From NCBI GenBank assembly GCA_964479445.1, contig CAYZMH010000013.1, forward strand, positions 1 through 42,039: a DNA stretch of 42,039 nucleotides. Reading direction: 5' to 3'. A program made the translations under genes and the position numbers. This DNA is from CAYZMH01 sp964479445. GTDB taxonomy: Bacteria; Bacteroidota; Bacteroidia; Bacteroidales; GCA-2748055. How positions within the stretch are numbered: position 1 is the stretch's first letter; each line of letters opens with the position of its first letter. Under the pieces are notes generated by a model that was not told the origin of the DNA, made no database searches, and was given only the letters and a program-made list of their open reading frames with translations. Shown in pieces: positions 23,985 to 32,255 of the stretch.

Positions 23985-25061
23985 ATGCGAACACCTGCCA
24001 CCCTGTTGATCCTGATCCTGACCATGGCCGGAGCCATGGCCCAGAATCACACGGAACCCCTTGAAAAGGAGCTGGAATCCCTGCAGCAATACAACACCTA
24101 CCTGGAACACCGGCTTGATAAACTGGAAAAGAGCGTGGATGACCTGCTCTGGTACCGGAAAGTGGGCGATGTCGCCCTGATCGACAAAGTATACATGACC
24201 GGTCCGCCCCTCTGGAAAGAGGAGAACCCGGACGCCCAGGGAGCCGGTAACCCGGTGAAATTCTGGTCGTACGTATTTGTTCCCAGGGACCTCGACCGAT
24301 CGAAAAGATACCCGCTCATTGTATTTCCCCACGGCGGGGTGCACTCCGATTTTTCCACCTATTACACCCACATCGTGCGCGAACTCATCGCCCAGGACTA
24401 TATCGTGGTTGCCGCTGAATACCGCGGCAGCACAGGATATGGTCAGTCCCACTACCGGAAGATTGATTACGGCGGACTGGAGATCGAGGATGTGGATGCC
24501 AGCCGGGGCTTCATGCTGGAGAACTGCGATTTTGTGGATAAAGACCGGGTGGGAATCATCGGTTGGAGCCACGGCGGACTCATTGCCCTGCACAACATAT
24601 TTGAACATCCGGATCATTACAAAGTAGCCTATGCAGGCGTACCGGTGAGCGACCTGATTGCCCGCATGGGGTACAAAACACAGTCGTACCGAGATCTTTA
24701 CGAAGCCGATTACCACATCGGCCAGTCAGCCTACGAAAACGTGGAAGAATACCGGCGGCGCTCCCCTGCATGGAATGCCCACAAGCTGGAAACCCCGCTG
24801 CTGATACACACCAACACCAACGATGCCGATGTGAACGTACTCGAGGTGGAGCACCTGATCAAATCGCTCAAAGCCGAAGATAAGGAGTTTGAATACAAGA
24901 TCTACCAGGATGTTCCGGGCGGTCACTCCTTTAACCGGATGGACACCCGCATTGCCAGGGAGATCCGGCTGGAGATCTACCGTTTCCTGGAACCCTACCT
25001 TGATCCGCCGGCCCCATTCAGTAACCTGGAGGCACTGGAAGAAGCTGCCTATAAGTTCTGA
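23985..25061 (+). CDS. Exported alpha/beta hydrolase, prolyl oligopeptidase (S9)-like
   Basis: Serine hydrolase of 358 residues. A signal peptide (about 1-19, ending AMAQ) is followed by a short coiled coil (22-55, LEKELESLQQYNTYLEHRLDKLEKS), then an alpha/beta-hydrolase fold with HGG oxyanion loop (116-118), nucleophile S195 in GWSHGG, D282 in NTNDADVN and H314 in GGHSFNR. The spacing and the DVDASRGF-like segment before the nucleophile fit S9 peptidases, but the usual beta-propeller is absent, so the substrate may be a peptide or an ester. It is in the same transcript as dapF, 26 bases downstream. Confidence 0.85.
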   Translation: MRTPATLLILILTMAGAMAQNHTEPLEKELESLQQYNTYLEHRLDKLEKSVDDLLWYRKVGDVALIDKVYMTGPPLWKEENPDAQGAGNPVKFWSYVFVPRDLDRSKRYPLIVFPHGGVHSDFSTYYTHIVRELIAQDYIVVAAEYRGSTGYGQSHYRKIDYGGLEIEDVDASRGFMLENCDFVDKDRVGIIGWSHGGLIALHNIFEHPDHYKVAYAGVPVSDLIARMGYKTQSYRDLYEADYHIGQSAYENVEEYRRRSPAWNAHKLETPLLIHTNTNDADVNVLEVEHLIKSLKAEDKEFEYKIYQDVPGGHSFNRMDTRIAREIRLEIYRFLEPYLDPPAPFSNLEALEEAAYKF

Positions 25062-25071
25062 TCATATCTCA

Positions 25072-25103
25072 GCGTTTCGTTCAGGGTACCCGGAACCGAA
25101 CGC
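25072..25103. terminator. Hairpin between two convergent genes
   Basis: GCGTTTCGTTC (25072-25082) pairs with GAACCGAACGC (25093-25103) with two mismatches; the loop includes half of a GGGTACCC palindrome. No T run follows, so it is only a possible terminator. Confidence 0.3.
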
Positions 25104-25129
25104 ATGGGTAAGATGGGGGGTAGCTGTTT

Positions 25130-25600
25130 CTACTGTAGTTTCTTGGCAAAGGCCAGGATCTTGTCAAAGTCAATGTCGGGCTCGGTCTTAAGCCGTGCCG
25201 CCTTACGGGTCATGATCTTGTGCAAGAGGTTCATCTTTTTGAAATCAAGCTCCCCGCCGAAATACCCTTTGGCAAGGCTTTGCTCAAGCAACTTATCGGG
25301 AAAAGCCGATTTCAGGAGCGCCTGCTCGTCCTCACCGGGGTCCACGCAGCATACAAAGAGTCCGACCTGCTTTTTCAACAACTCTTTCAGATGGATTTCG
25401 CAGAACCGCCGCACCGACCGCTGGATCATTCCCTCGTGGATCGATCCGCCGATGATAATGGTATCGTACTTGTCCAGCGGGATTTTACGCCTCCTGGAGA
25501 TACGGACCAGGTCGGCATCCGGACCCAGATCCTTTTTTAACCGGCTGACGCACTGTTCCGTGCAGCCCAGTGTCGATGAATAGGCAATGAGTGTTTTCAT
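25130..25600 (-). CDS. Flavodoxin-domain protein (HemG-like)
   Basis: Small FMN-binding flavodoxin-fold protein of 156 residues. The N-terminal phosphate loop YSSTLGCTE (7-15) is typical of flavodoxin-like enzymes. IIIGGSIHEG and LFVCCVDPGEDE resemble the menaquinone-dependent protoporphyrinogen IX dehydrogenase (HemG) group. The haem role is not certain. It lies 29 bases after another flavodoxin-fold gene (25630-26208) on the same strand, so the two may form a small redox operon. Confidence 0.75.
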   Translation of the reverse strand: MKTLIAYSSTLGCTEQCVSRLKKDLGPDADLVRISRRRKIPLDKYDTIIIGGSIHEGMIQRSVRRFCEIHLKELLKKQVGLFVCCVDPGEDEQALLKSAFPDKLLEQSLAKGYFGGELDFKKMNLLHKIMTRKAARLKTEPDIDFDKILAFAKKLQ

Positions 25601-25629
25601 GCGACCAATCGGTAACCCTCAAATATAAC

Positions 25630-26208
25630 CTATCTGACGCTCTTACCCAACTTTTCAATCTTTTTCATTCGTTTTAGGATGGTTTCAGCCGATGCGCGCC
25701 GCACTTTATCCAGAATGGTGAAACGGATCGGCCTGAAACCGCAAAAACCCAGCGTGGAATGTTTCATGGCGTGAATACCGCCGCCACCCTGTACATACCG
25801 GTAGTAATACCAGGGATTATCCATGGTAATGAAGATCCTGACGGATTTGCCTTTCATCAGCTTTTCAGGGCGAACGCTGTTCTTCCGGTAACGGAAGGCA
25901 AAACCCGGCCAGAGGAGCTTGTCAATGAAGCCCTTGAACATAGCGGGATAGGTTCCCCACCAGTTGGGATAGATAAAAACCACGTGATCGGCACGCTTCA
26001 GTCTTTCCTGGGCTTCCAGTATATCCGGCTCCAATGCCTCCTTTCGCTTGTAACCCTTGAAGAGGATCGGTTCAAAATCCAGTTTGCGCACGTGAATGAA
26101 ATCCACATTCGCGCCTCCCTCCAGGGCCCCTTTTCGGTAACTCTCGGCGATCTTGTGGCTCAGGCTGTCATCATTGGGGTGACCTAATATGATCAATACA
26201 TTTTTCAT
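25630..26208 (-). CDS. NAD(P)H-dependent oxidoreductase, flavodoxin-like fold (NQO1/KefF type)
   Basis: Predicted FMN or FAD quinone reductase of 192 residues. Motifs: ILGHPNDDSLSHKIAESY (3-20, phosphate-binding start), HVVFIYPNWWGTYPAMFKGFIDKLLWPGFAF (substrate and flavin loop, typical of the NQO1/MdaB/KefF group) and a C-terminal basic tail. Acts on quinones or related electrophiles in the cytosol. It is first of a two-gene unit with the HemG-like protein. The exact substrate is not readable. No good promoter was seen in the 150 bases before it. Confidence 0.88.
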   Translation of the reverse strand: MKNVLIILGHPNDDSLSHKIAESYRKGALEGGANVDFIHVRKLDFEPILFKGYKRKEALEPDILEAQERLKRADHVVFIYPNWWGTYPAMFKGFIDKLLWPGFAFRYRKNSVRPEKLMKGKSVRIFITMDNPWYYYRYVQGGGGIHAMKHSTLGFCGFRPIRFTILDKVRRASAETILKRMKKIEKLGKSVR

Positions 26209-26359
26209 AGAAACCTTGACGTTGTTGGGCGTTTGTCATTCATACTTCACCTAACAGCCAACTAAAACTGTTGTTCAAATAATAACATACACCCCTCCTC
26301 CATTCCATTTTTTTTTATAATTTTACTCCAACGATCCGTAACTGATAAGGAAATTACCT

Positions 26360-26698
26360 ATGGCAAGGAAGAAAAAAAAGAAAACGGAAGAGGCACAACC
26401 TCAACGGACAGGCCCCATCATCAACGAAGGTGCCAAAAGAAAGAGAGCGCAGAAGAAATACAGCTACCCGGTAATCGGCCACTTTGCCGAAAGAAGCGTG
26501 GAGTTCAAAAGTATCCTGGAAGCCGAACGCGTAACCGGCATCAACTACAACCTGATCTTTGAAGCGTGTATAGGTAAGATTTACAAAGCCAAGAACGTCC
26601 ATTGGGAGTTTAAAAAAGGGAACCACTATATTAAGTATAAGGCCTATTATATCAACGCACAGGAAAACTATACCCGCAAGACCGGATTTAACGGCTAA
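26360..26698 (+). CDS. Small basic protein with NUMOD1-like DNA-binding motif
   Basis: The product has 112 residues and is strongly basic. An N-terminal tail (MARKKKKKTEEAQ..., to about 33) rich in Lys and Arg precedes one motif at about 48-86: EFKSILEAERVTGIN...IFEACIGK...AKNVHWEFKKG. The order of conserved positions (F-SI-EA-R-TGI then I-----GK then A---W) resembles NUMOD1, the helix-turn-helix module usually found at the ends of homing endonucleases. Here no nuclease domain is attached. I infer nucleic-acid binding; the partner or regulon is unknown. It stands alone, with a strong terminator immediately after it. The start ATG is clear, without a Shine-Dalgarno sequence. Confidence 0.7.
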   Translation: MARKKKKKTEEAQPQRTGPIINEGAKRKRAQKKYSYPVIGHFAERSVEFKSILEAERVTGINYNLIFEACIGKIYKAKNVHWEFKKGNHYIKYKAYYINAQENYTRKTGFNG

Positions 26699-26727
26699 CC
26701 GGAAATCATAATAGAGCTATCAAACAG

Positions 26728-26759
26728 GAGGATGCCCGGCCGCGGCATCCTTTTTTTTT
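26728..26759 (+). terminator. Terminator after the NUMOD1-like gene
   Basis: AGGATGCC (26729-26736) pairs with GGCATCCT (26744-26751), followed by a T run to 26759. Confidence 0.88.
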
Positions 26760-26833
26760 ATATTCAGACCCCGGTTAATTCCCTGCCGGATAGTGCAACA
26801 GAAAGACAAAGCGGCTAATCCCTCTCCGTGATG

Positions 26834-28285
26834 TCAATTCTCCCGGGTAATACCCGGCCAGCTGTCACTGCGGAAAGGAGAAGCGGGTAATCCTTCCTTG
26901 TTATAGAGGTTCACATCGGGATTGTCTGCCCAACCATACCTGACGGCCACGGGATCCGGGACCTCATCCGACCAGAGGACCACGGTGCCTCCTTCCACTT
27001 TCCCTTTTGCCCAGTGAAACTCACGGTCGTCGCCCGCCAGTGCAAACCCACGGACATATCCGTATTTATCCCTGGCAATCAATCCGCTTTCTGCATACCG
27101 GAAGGTAAGGATCACCCGGCTTCCGCGTTTATCCATAAATTCAAACAGGGGGCCCGAGTGTACTATATCCCGGCCATACGTATCATGCAGGGCCGCCAGA
27201 GCCAGCCGGTATCCCACATCCTGCTTGTTGCCCGGGTGTATATCATCAGCCTCCCCAATGTCGATGGTCACTGCCATCCCTGTGTTCTGGAGCGAGAGCG
27301 TCATGAGTTGAGCTTCACGCAATTCAGCCCATTCACTTTCACCAGGTTCCTGCTTCTCTTTCCTGAAATTGGCCAGTTGCACGAAATAGAATCCCATATC
27401 CGGGTTGTTCCATTGGTTGCGCCAGTCGCGGATCATATTGGGAAACCGTTCGCGATACTCAAAGGCATTGTCTGCATTAGCCTCCCCCTGGTACCAGATC
27501 ACCCCGAGCACCGGGAAACGGATGATCGGATGGATCATCCCGTTATACAGGAGGGTTGGTTTATCATTGGGTCTTAGCGTCTTTCCCGGGTTATCCAGGT
27601 CATCGAGATCCCTTATCTCCTCCGCCATCTCCGGCACGGTGGCGGCCATCTCCCTGCTTGTCCAAGTTTCCACATTGGTTCCTCCCCAGTTGGAGCTGAT
27701 CAGACCGACCGGCACCCCCACCTCTTTGTGGATCGCCCGGCCGAAGAAATATCCGACTCCTGAAAAAGTGGGAATATTGGCTGGTAAGCACTCCTGCCAA
27801 TCTCCCCCGGGTATAGTGTCCACGGGAGTCGGCTTCAGGTTACGGGGGATATCGAACAGACGGATCTTCGGGTAATTGGCCTCCATGATCTCCTTTTCGG
27901 CATTTTTGGCACGGGAGAGAGGCCACTCCATATTGGACTGACCCGAGCAGACCCAGACATCGCCCACCAGGATATTTTCAAGAACGATGGCATTCTCTTC
28001 ACCCACAACCTCCATCGTGTAGGGTCCGCCCGCCTTCATTGCCGGAAAGGTCACTTCCCAGCCCCTCTCCTTTCCTGCCCTGACAGTCTGGCGATTACCT
28101 GCAAAATGCACGGTAACTTCCTCCCCGGGATCAGCCCATCCCCAGATCACAATTTCGGTATTACGCTGAAGGACCATATTGGAATTAATCAGACGCGGAA
28201 GGGATACCCCGGCATGGAGGGATCCGGCCAAAAGCAGTCCGGCCACCAGGAACACACATCTTTTAAAAAGCAGGTGAGATTTCAT
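26834..28285 (-). CDS. Sialate O-acetylesterase family protein (SGNH)
   Basis: Exported carbohydrate esterase of 483 residues that removes O-acetyl groups from sialic acids or other glycans. The signal peptide (about 1-25) ends LHAG. Two SGNH/SASA blocks follow: block I VCSGQSNMEWPL with nucleophile S117, LISSNWGGTNVETWTS, WYQGEAN, and block V EADDIHPGNK with D348 and H350. A C-terminal beta domain covers about 395-480. Such enzymes are common in glycan-utilisation loci, but no SusC/D pair or glycosidase sits next to this one. The start ATG matches the signal peptide. Confidence 0.9.
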   Translation of the reverse strand: MKSHLLFKRCVFLVAGLLLAGSLHAGVSLPRLINSNMVLQRNTEIVIWGWADPGEEVTVHFAGNRQTVRAGKERGWEVTFPAMKAGGPYTMEVVGEENAIVLENILVGDVWVCSGQSNMEWPLSRAKNAEKEIMEANYPKIRLFDIPRNLKPTPVDTIPGGDWQECLPANIPTFSGVGYFFGRAIHKEVGVPVGLISSNWGGTNVETWTSREMAATVPEMAEEIRDLDDLDNPGKTLRPNDKPTLLYNGMIHPIIRFPVLGVIWYQGEANADNAFEYRERFPNMIRDWRNQWNNPDMGFYFVQLANFRKEKQEPGESEWAELREAQLMTLSLQNTGMAVTIDIGEADDIHPGNKQDVGYRLALAALHDTYGRDIVHSGPLFEFMDKRGSRVILTFRYAESGLIARDKYGYVRGFALAGDDREFHWAKGKVEGGTVVLWSDEVPDPVAVRYGWADNPDVNLYNKEGLPASPFRSDSWPGITREN

Positions 28286-28411
28286 AATGATCGATTTAGT
28301 ATATAAAAATTTTCTGTATTAATGCTTCACGTCTCCCGGTTTTTTAAGTAAAGGCTCATGAAAGGCCCGGTGCGCAGGGTTCACAGCAATGGTAACCATG
28401 TCATCCGGTCC

Positions 28412-28431
28412 TATCCGATCGTATCCGATCG
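28412..28431. repeat. Tandem pair of TATCCGATCG
   Basis: Two adjacent perfect copies (28412-28421 and 28422-28431), each containing the palindrome CGATCG, in the 289-base gap between the divergent sialate esterase and SDR genes. Possibly a regulator binding site; nothing else supports that. Confidence 0.4.
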
Positions 28432-28486
28432 CATGCAAGCCTGTTTCCCGGTCTATCCTTGCACCTCTAAATTAGCAAAGTTCTGT

Positions 28487-28494
28487 TAAATTTG
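28487..28494 (+). promoter_or_regulatory. -7 box of the SDR gene
   Basis: TAAATTTG matches TAnnTTTG. It places the transcript start near 28500, which excludes the TTG at 28500 as start codon and supports the ATG at 28575. No -33 box was found at the usual distance. Confidence 0.45.
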
Positions 28495-28574
28495 GGTCGT
28501 TGCAGGGAGAGGATTTCCCGGGTTTCAGAAAACCGGGGTCAAAAACAGCGAATAACCTATTCATCGAACGCACT

Positions 28575-29402
28575 ATGCGAATGAAAAACAATCTTCAGGG
28601 TAAAATTGCCCTGGTAACGGGATCTGGAAAAGGGATTGGAAAAGCAGTGGCTCTTGAACTGGCTTCAAAAGGAGTCACCGTCATCCTCAACGGCCGTAAT
28701 CGCGAAAAACTTGACAGAACGCTGGCCGAATTTAGGAGCATGGGATTCCGCGCAAATGCAATACCCGGAGATGTTTCAGATCCGGAACAAAGTCGCGCGA
28801 TTATCGATAAGGCGGTTTCGCTGTACGGACAACTGGATATTGCCGTGCTCAACGCGGGGGTGTCGGGGTACGGACTTGTAGAGGAAACCAGTCCGGAACA
28901 ATTACAGCATGTAATGAACATCAACACCCTGGGAACCTTTTACTGCACCCGTGAATTGATTCCCCATCTCCGCCGGTCCCGGGGGAGCCTGGTGCTTATC
29001 TCCTCCCTTGCCGGTCTCCATGGCATCCCGAGATCATCGGTATATTGCATGAGTAAAATGGCCCTGACCGCCCTGGCCCAGTCTCTTCGCATTGAATTAA
29101 AGGGTACGGGAATCCACATCGGATTGGTCCATGTGGGGTTCACGGTGAATGAAGCTGACAAAACCGTCTGTGCTCCCGATGGAAAAACGATTCCTATCCA
29201 GCATCGTCCCGGGTGGTTGCAACAATCCAGGGAAAAGGTAGCCCGGAACGTAGTGGGAATGATCAGACGACGCCGGTTTCGCCTGGTGCTGTCACCTCTT
29301 GGAAAACTCTTTGCTTTTTTTCGCCGCTATTTCCCGGGATTTACCCTGCGTGCCATGCAGTTCACCAATAGATCATCGGAAAAACTAACCCGCACGTCGT
29401 AG
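28575..29402 (+). CDS. SDR family NAD(P)-dependent oxidoreductase
   Basis: Classical short-chain dehydrogenase/reductase of 275 residues. Cofactor loop TGSGKGIG (15-22), NAG motif (93-95), catalytic S144, Y157 and K161 (YCMSK). After the fold there is a basic, aromatic C-terminal tail (about 230-275, RRRRFRLVLSPLGKLFAFFRRYFPGF) that could touch the membrane, as in SDRs acting on lipids. The substrate is unknown. I use the ATG at 28575; the second ATG at 28581 is also possible. It stands alone and converges on gnd. Confidence 0.85.
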   Translation: MRMKNNLQGKIALVTGSGKGIGKAVALELASKGVTVILNGRNREKLDRTLAEFRSMGFRANAIPGDVSDPEQSRAIIDKAVSLYGQLDIAVLNAGVSGYGLVEETSPEQLQHVMNINTLGTFYCTRELIPHLRRSRGSLVLISSLAGLHGIPRSSVYCMSKMALTALAQSLRIELKGTGIHIGLVHVGFTVNEADKTVCAPDGKTIPIQHRPGWLQQSREKVARNVVGMIRRRRFRLVLSPLGKLFAFFRRYFPGFTLRAMQFTNRSSEKLTRTS

Positions 29403-29518
29403 AATATAATGCCACTCCCTGCCGGCATGGGATTCCTGCAGACCCTGCAGCTGCTGTCTGTATACAATCAGGAGCCTCGAAAGAACCGCAATTATTTAGT
29501 TCTACGTAACCTGCGTTT

Positions 29519-30973
29519 TCAGGCATTGTAGGTAGAGGATGCCGTTGCGCCTCCCCGCCCGGTCCAGTTGGTATGGAAAAACTCGCCTCGTGGTTTATCA
29601 ACGCGCTCGTAGGTGTGCGCACCGAAATAATCCCGCTGGGCCTGGAGCATGTTGGCCGGCAGGCGGTCGTTCCGGTAGCCATCGTAATAACTGAGCGCAG
29701 CAGTAAAAGCCGGTACGGGAATGCCGTTCTCGATGGCGACTGCACATACACGACGCCATCCCGCCTGGGCAGCTTCCACTTTTTCCCTGAAAAAGTCATC
29801 CAGCAACAGGTTGGTCAGATCATTGTCATGATCAAACGCTTTTTTGATATCGCCCAGGAATGCCGAGCGGATAATACACCCGCCCCGCCACATAAGGGCA
29901 ATGTCACCGTAATTCAGATCCCAGTTGTATTCGCCCGCTGCTTCCCGCAGCATGGTATACCCCTGGGCGTAGGAAACGATCTTGGAGGCAAAAAGAGCCT
30001 GACGGATATCTTCGATGAATGCCGCCCGGTCCCCTTTGAACCGGGGAGTCGGACCATTCAAAATACCGGATGCCCTCACCCGGTCCTCTTTCAGTGCCGA
30101 GAGGAAACGGGAAAAAACTGACTCTCCGATCAGGGTTAACGGAATGCCCAGGTCCAATGCTGCAATAGCGGTCCATTTACCGGTCCCCTTTTGTCCTGCT
30201 GTATCCAGGATCTTCTCCAGCAACGGCTCCCCGTCATCATCTTTGAAGGCCAGGATATCCCGGGTTATCTCGATCAGGTAACTGTCCAGCTCCCCCTCAT
30301 TCCACTCCCTGAACACTTTGTGCATCTCATCTGCTGACATGCCCAGCAGGTTCTTCATAAGAAAATAGGCCTCGCTGATCAGTTGCATATCGCCATACTC
30401 GATGCCGTTGTGCACCATCTTCACGAAATGACCGGCGCCATCACTTCCCACCCAGTCGCAGCAGGCAGATCCGTCCTCCACCTTGGCAGCAATGGACTGA
30501 AAAATATCCTTCACTTCAGGCCAGGCCGCTGCGGATCCTCCCGGCATGATGGACGGCCCTTTCAGGGCACCCTCTTCACCCCCGGAGACCCCGGTTCCGA
30601 TGTAGAGTAGCCCTTTGCTCTCCACATATCGTGTTCTGCGGATGGTATCCGGAAAATGGGAGTTGCCCCCGTCAATGATGATATCTCCCTCCTCCAGCAA
30701 AGGGATCAGTGTTTCAATAAAATCGTCTACCGGCTTTCCGGCTTTCACCAACAACATTACTTTGCGGGGTCTCTCCAGGGATTGAACCAGCTCTTCGATG
30801 GAGTGGGCACCGATAAACTTTTTACCCTTTCCCCGGCCATTGACAAACCGGTCCACTTTCTCTACCGTACGGTTATAAACCGCTACGGTATACCCGTTGC
30901 TTTCCATGTTCAATACCAGGTTTTCACCCATAACGGCTAACCCGATCAGACCGATATCTGCATATTTTTTCAT
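29519..30973 (-). CDS. gnd: 6-phosphogluconate dehydrogenase (decarboxylating)
   Basis: Oxidises 6-phosphogluconate to ribulose 5-phosphate, CO2 and NADPH. The 484 residues correspond to the long form of the family. Cofactor loop GLIGLAVMGENL (8-19); GGNSHFPDT; GTGVSGGEEGA; active-site SDGAGHFVKMVHNGIEYGDM with catalytic Lys and Asn; and the C-terminal helical domain ending with FHTNWTGRGG. A Met two codons upstream (30979) is an alternative start. It lies 127 bases after pdxB on the same strand, separated by a stem-loop (31044-31091), so it may or may not belong to the hexuronate operon. No consensus promoter was found in that gap. Confidence 0.96.
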   Translation of the reverse strand: MKKYADIGLIGLAVMGENLVLNMESNGYTVAVYNRTVEKVDRFVNGRGKGKKFIGAHSIEELVQSLERPRKVMLLVKAGKPVDDFIETLIPLLEEGDIIIDGGNSHFPDTIRRTRYVESKGLLYIGTGVSGGEEGALKGPSIMPGGSAAAWPEVKDIFQSIAAKVEDGSACCDWVGSDGAGHFVKMVHNGIEYGDMQLISEAYFLMKNLLGMSADEMHKVFREWNEGELDSYLIEITRDILAFKDDDGEPLLEKILDTAGQKGTGKWTAIAALDLGIPLTLIGESVFSRFLSALKEDRVRASGILNGPTPRFKGDRAAFIEDIRQALFASKIVSYAQGYTMLREAAGEYNWDLNYGDIALMWRGGCIIRSAFLGDIKKAFDHDNDLTNLLLDDFFREKVEAAQAGWRRVCAVAIENGIPVPAFTAALSYYDGYRNDRLPANMLQAQRDYFGAHTYERVDKPRGEFFHTNWTGRGGATASSTYNA

Positions 30974-31043
30974 AATCATTTGGTTTAATTAATATGATAT
31001 TTTACGTTTTATTTCCATTAAATCGTATTCCTCATTCATCTGT

Positions 31044-31091
31044 CACCTGCCGGATCAATGCCCGGATTACGAGCATTGCAAATCGCAGGTG
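31044..31091. repeat. Nested inverted repeat between pdxB and gnd
   Basis: The outer arms are CACCTGC (31044-31050) and GCAGGTG (31085-31091); the inner arms are CAATGC (31056-31061) and GCATTG (31073-31078). They form one interrupted stem-loop of 48 bases in the gap upstream of gnd. There is no T run. It may be a structured leader, an attenuating element or a protein-binding site. Confidence 0.45.
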
Positions 31092-31106
31092 CAGTGCTGT
31101 CAATAC

Positions 31107-32255
31107 TCACATGCAGAAATCCCCCAGCACCTGGAATCCCAGTTGCTCGAGGAGCCTGCGGTATACCCCGTCATCATTATATAGCCTCACCGTATAGGCC
31201 GGAGGCTCTCTCCTGGTGCGGTACTCCCCCCTCAATGTCTCGAAGCTGCCGGGTTGCTCCCGGAGCGCTCTATCATCCAAAGCTATATTATAGGTGTGGT
31301 TATAGACCTCCGCCACAAATCCCGCACTGTCCGACTCTGCGCCGTCGGCATGGATCACCGGTTCTCCGGGAGCCGGGATATTCTCCGGTTCCCAATCCCC
31401 GGCATGCAATCCGAAGAAATCACTTACCGCCCTTACGCTCATCCTGGTTCCATTGGCTTTCCCATCGGTGGAATACCCGGCAATATGCGGAGTGGCGATC
31501 GTTGCCTCTTTTAATAGTCCGGGATCGGGGGCAGGTTCGTTGTTGTATACATCCAGCACGGCACCGGAGAGCCGTCCGTTAGCCAGCGCGTTTTTCAACG
31601 CTTCATCTTCAACCACTTCCCCGCGACTGGTGTTGATCAGCCAGGCACCCTTCTGCATCATTTCCAGGAACTCCCGGTCTGCCATACCGAGTGTTTGATC
31701 AGGTCCCTCCCTCAGCAGGGGCACGTGAAGGGTTACTAAATCGGATCTTCGCAGCAACTCCTCCAGGCCGGTAAAGTCTCCCGGACCCTCATTCCGCTCC
31801 CTTGGCGGATCATTGCAGAGCACTTTCATGCCAAGGGCTTCCGCCACCCTCCGTACTTTCCTGCCCACATGTCCGACCCCGATAATTCCCAGGGTGGCTC
31901 CCCCGAGTTCCAACCGGTGATGACTGACAAGGTACAGCAGGGCAGATACCATGTACTGCTCCACCGACGAAGAGTTGCAACCCGGAGCATTGGTCCAGGA
32001 GATCCCGTGGGCCTCGCACCAGGCTGTATCGATATGATCGTACCCGATGGTGGCTGTGGCTATAAACTTCACACTGCTTCCCTCCAAAAGCGCCCGGTCA
32101 CAGCGCGTGCGGGTCCTTACAACCAGGGCATCTGCATCCTTTACATCTTCAGCTCCTATCTCCCTTCCGGGGAGGTAAGCTACTTCTGCAAAGGGCTCAA
32201 GCCCCCCCCTGATAAAGGGAATATGTGCATCAATAACGATCTTCGGCCGACTCAT
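31107..32255 (-). CDS. pdxB: 4-phosphoerythronate dehydrogenase
   Basis: NAD-dependent oxidation of 4-phospho-D-erythronate in the DXP-independent route to pyridoxal phosphate. The 382 residues agree with E. coli PdxB (378), including the C-terminal PdxB dimerisation domain (about 290-382, VYNHTYNIALDDRALREQPGSFETLR). NAD loop GVGHVGRKVR; catalytic Arg in NTSRGEVV, Glu in NNEPAPD and His in TPHIAGYSTDGK. The match to PdxB (GCNSSSVEQY, ATIGYDH) is better than to other D-2-hydroxyacid dehydrogenases. Oddly, its start overlaps the stop of the LarA-like gene by 4 bases, which ties it to a sugar-acid operon. Confidence 0.9.
   Translation of the reverse strand: MSRPKIVIDAHIPFIRGGLEPFAEVAYLPGREIGAEDVKDADALVVRTRTRCDRALLEGSSVKFIATATIGYDHIDTAWCEAHGISWTNAPGCNSSSVEQYMVSALLYLVSHHRLELGGATLGIIGVGHVGRKVRRVAEALGMKVLCNDPPRERNEGPGDFTGLEELLRRSDLVTLHVPLLREGPDQTLGMADREFLEMMQKGAWLINTSRGEVVEDEALKNALANGRLSGAVLDVYNNEPAPDPGLLKEATIATPHIAGYSTDGKANGTRMSVRAVSDFFGLHAGDWEPENIPAPGEPVIHADGAESDSAGFVAEVYNHTYNIALDDRALREQPGSFETLRGEYRTRREPPAYTVRLYNDDGVYRRLLEQLGFQVLGDFCM

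Noticed and set aside
25130..26208. Two flavodoxin-fold genes as a duplicated pair
   Set aside because: They share the fold but differ in motif set and length (HemG-like versus NQO1/KefF-like). They are neighbours, not recent copies.
28500..28574. TTG start for the SDR gene
   Set aside because: The transcript start predicted from TAAATTTG (28487-28494) falls at about this codon, and the extra 25 residues do not belong to the SDR fold. ATG 28575 is used.
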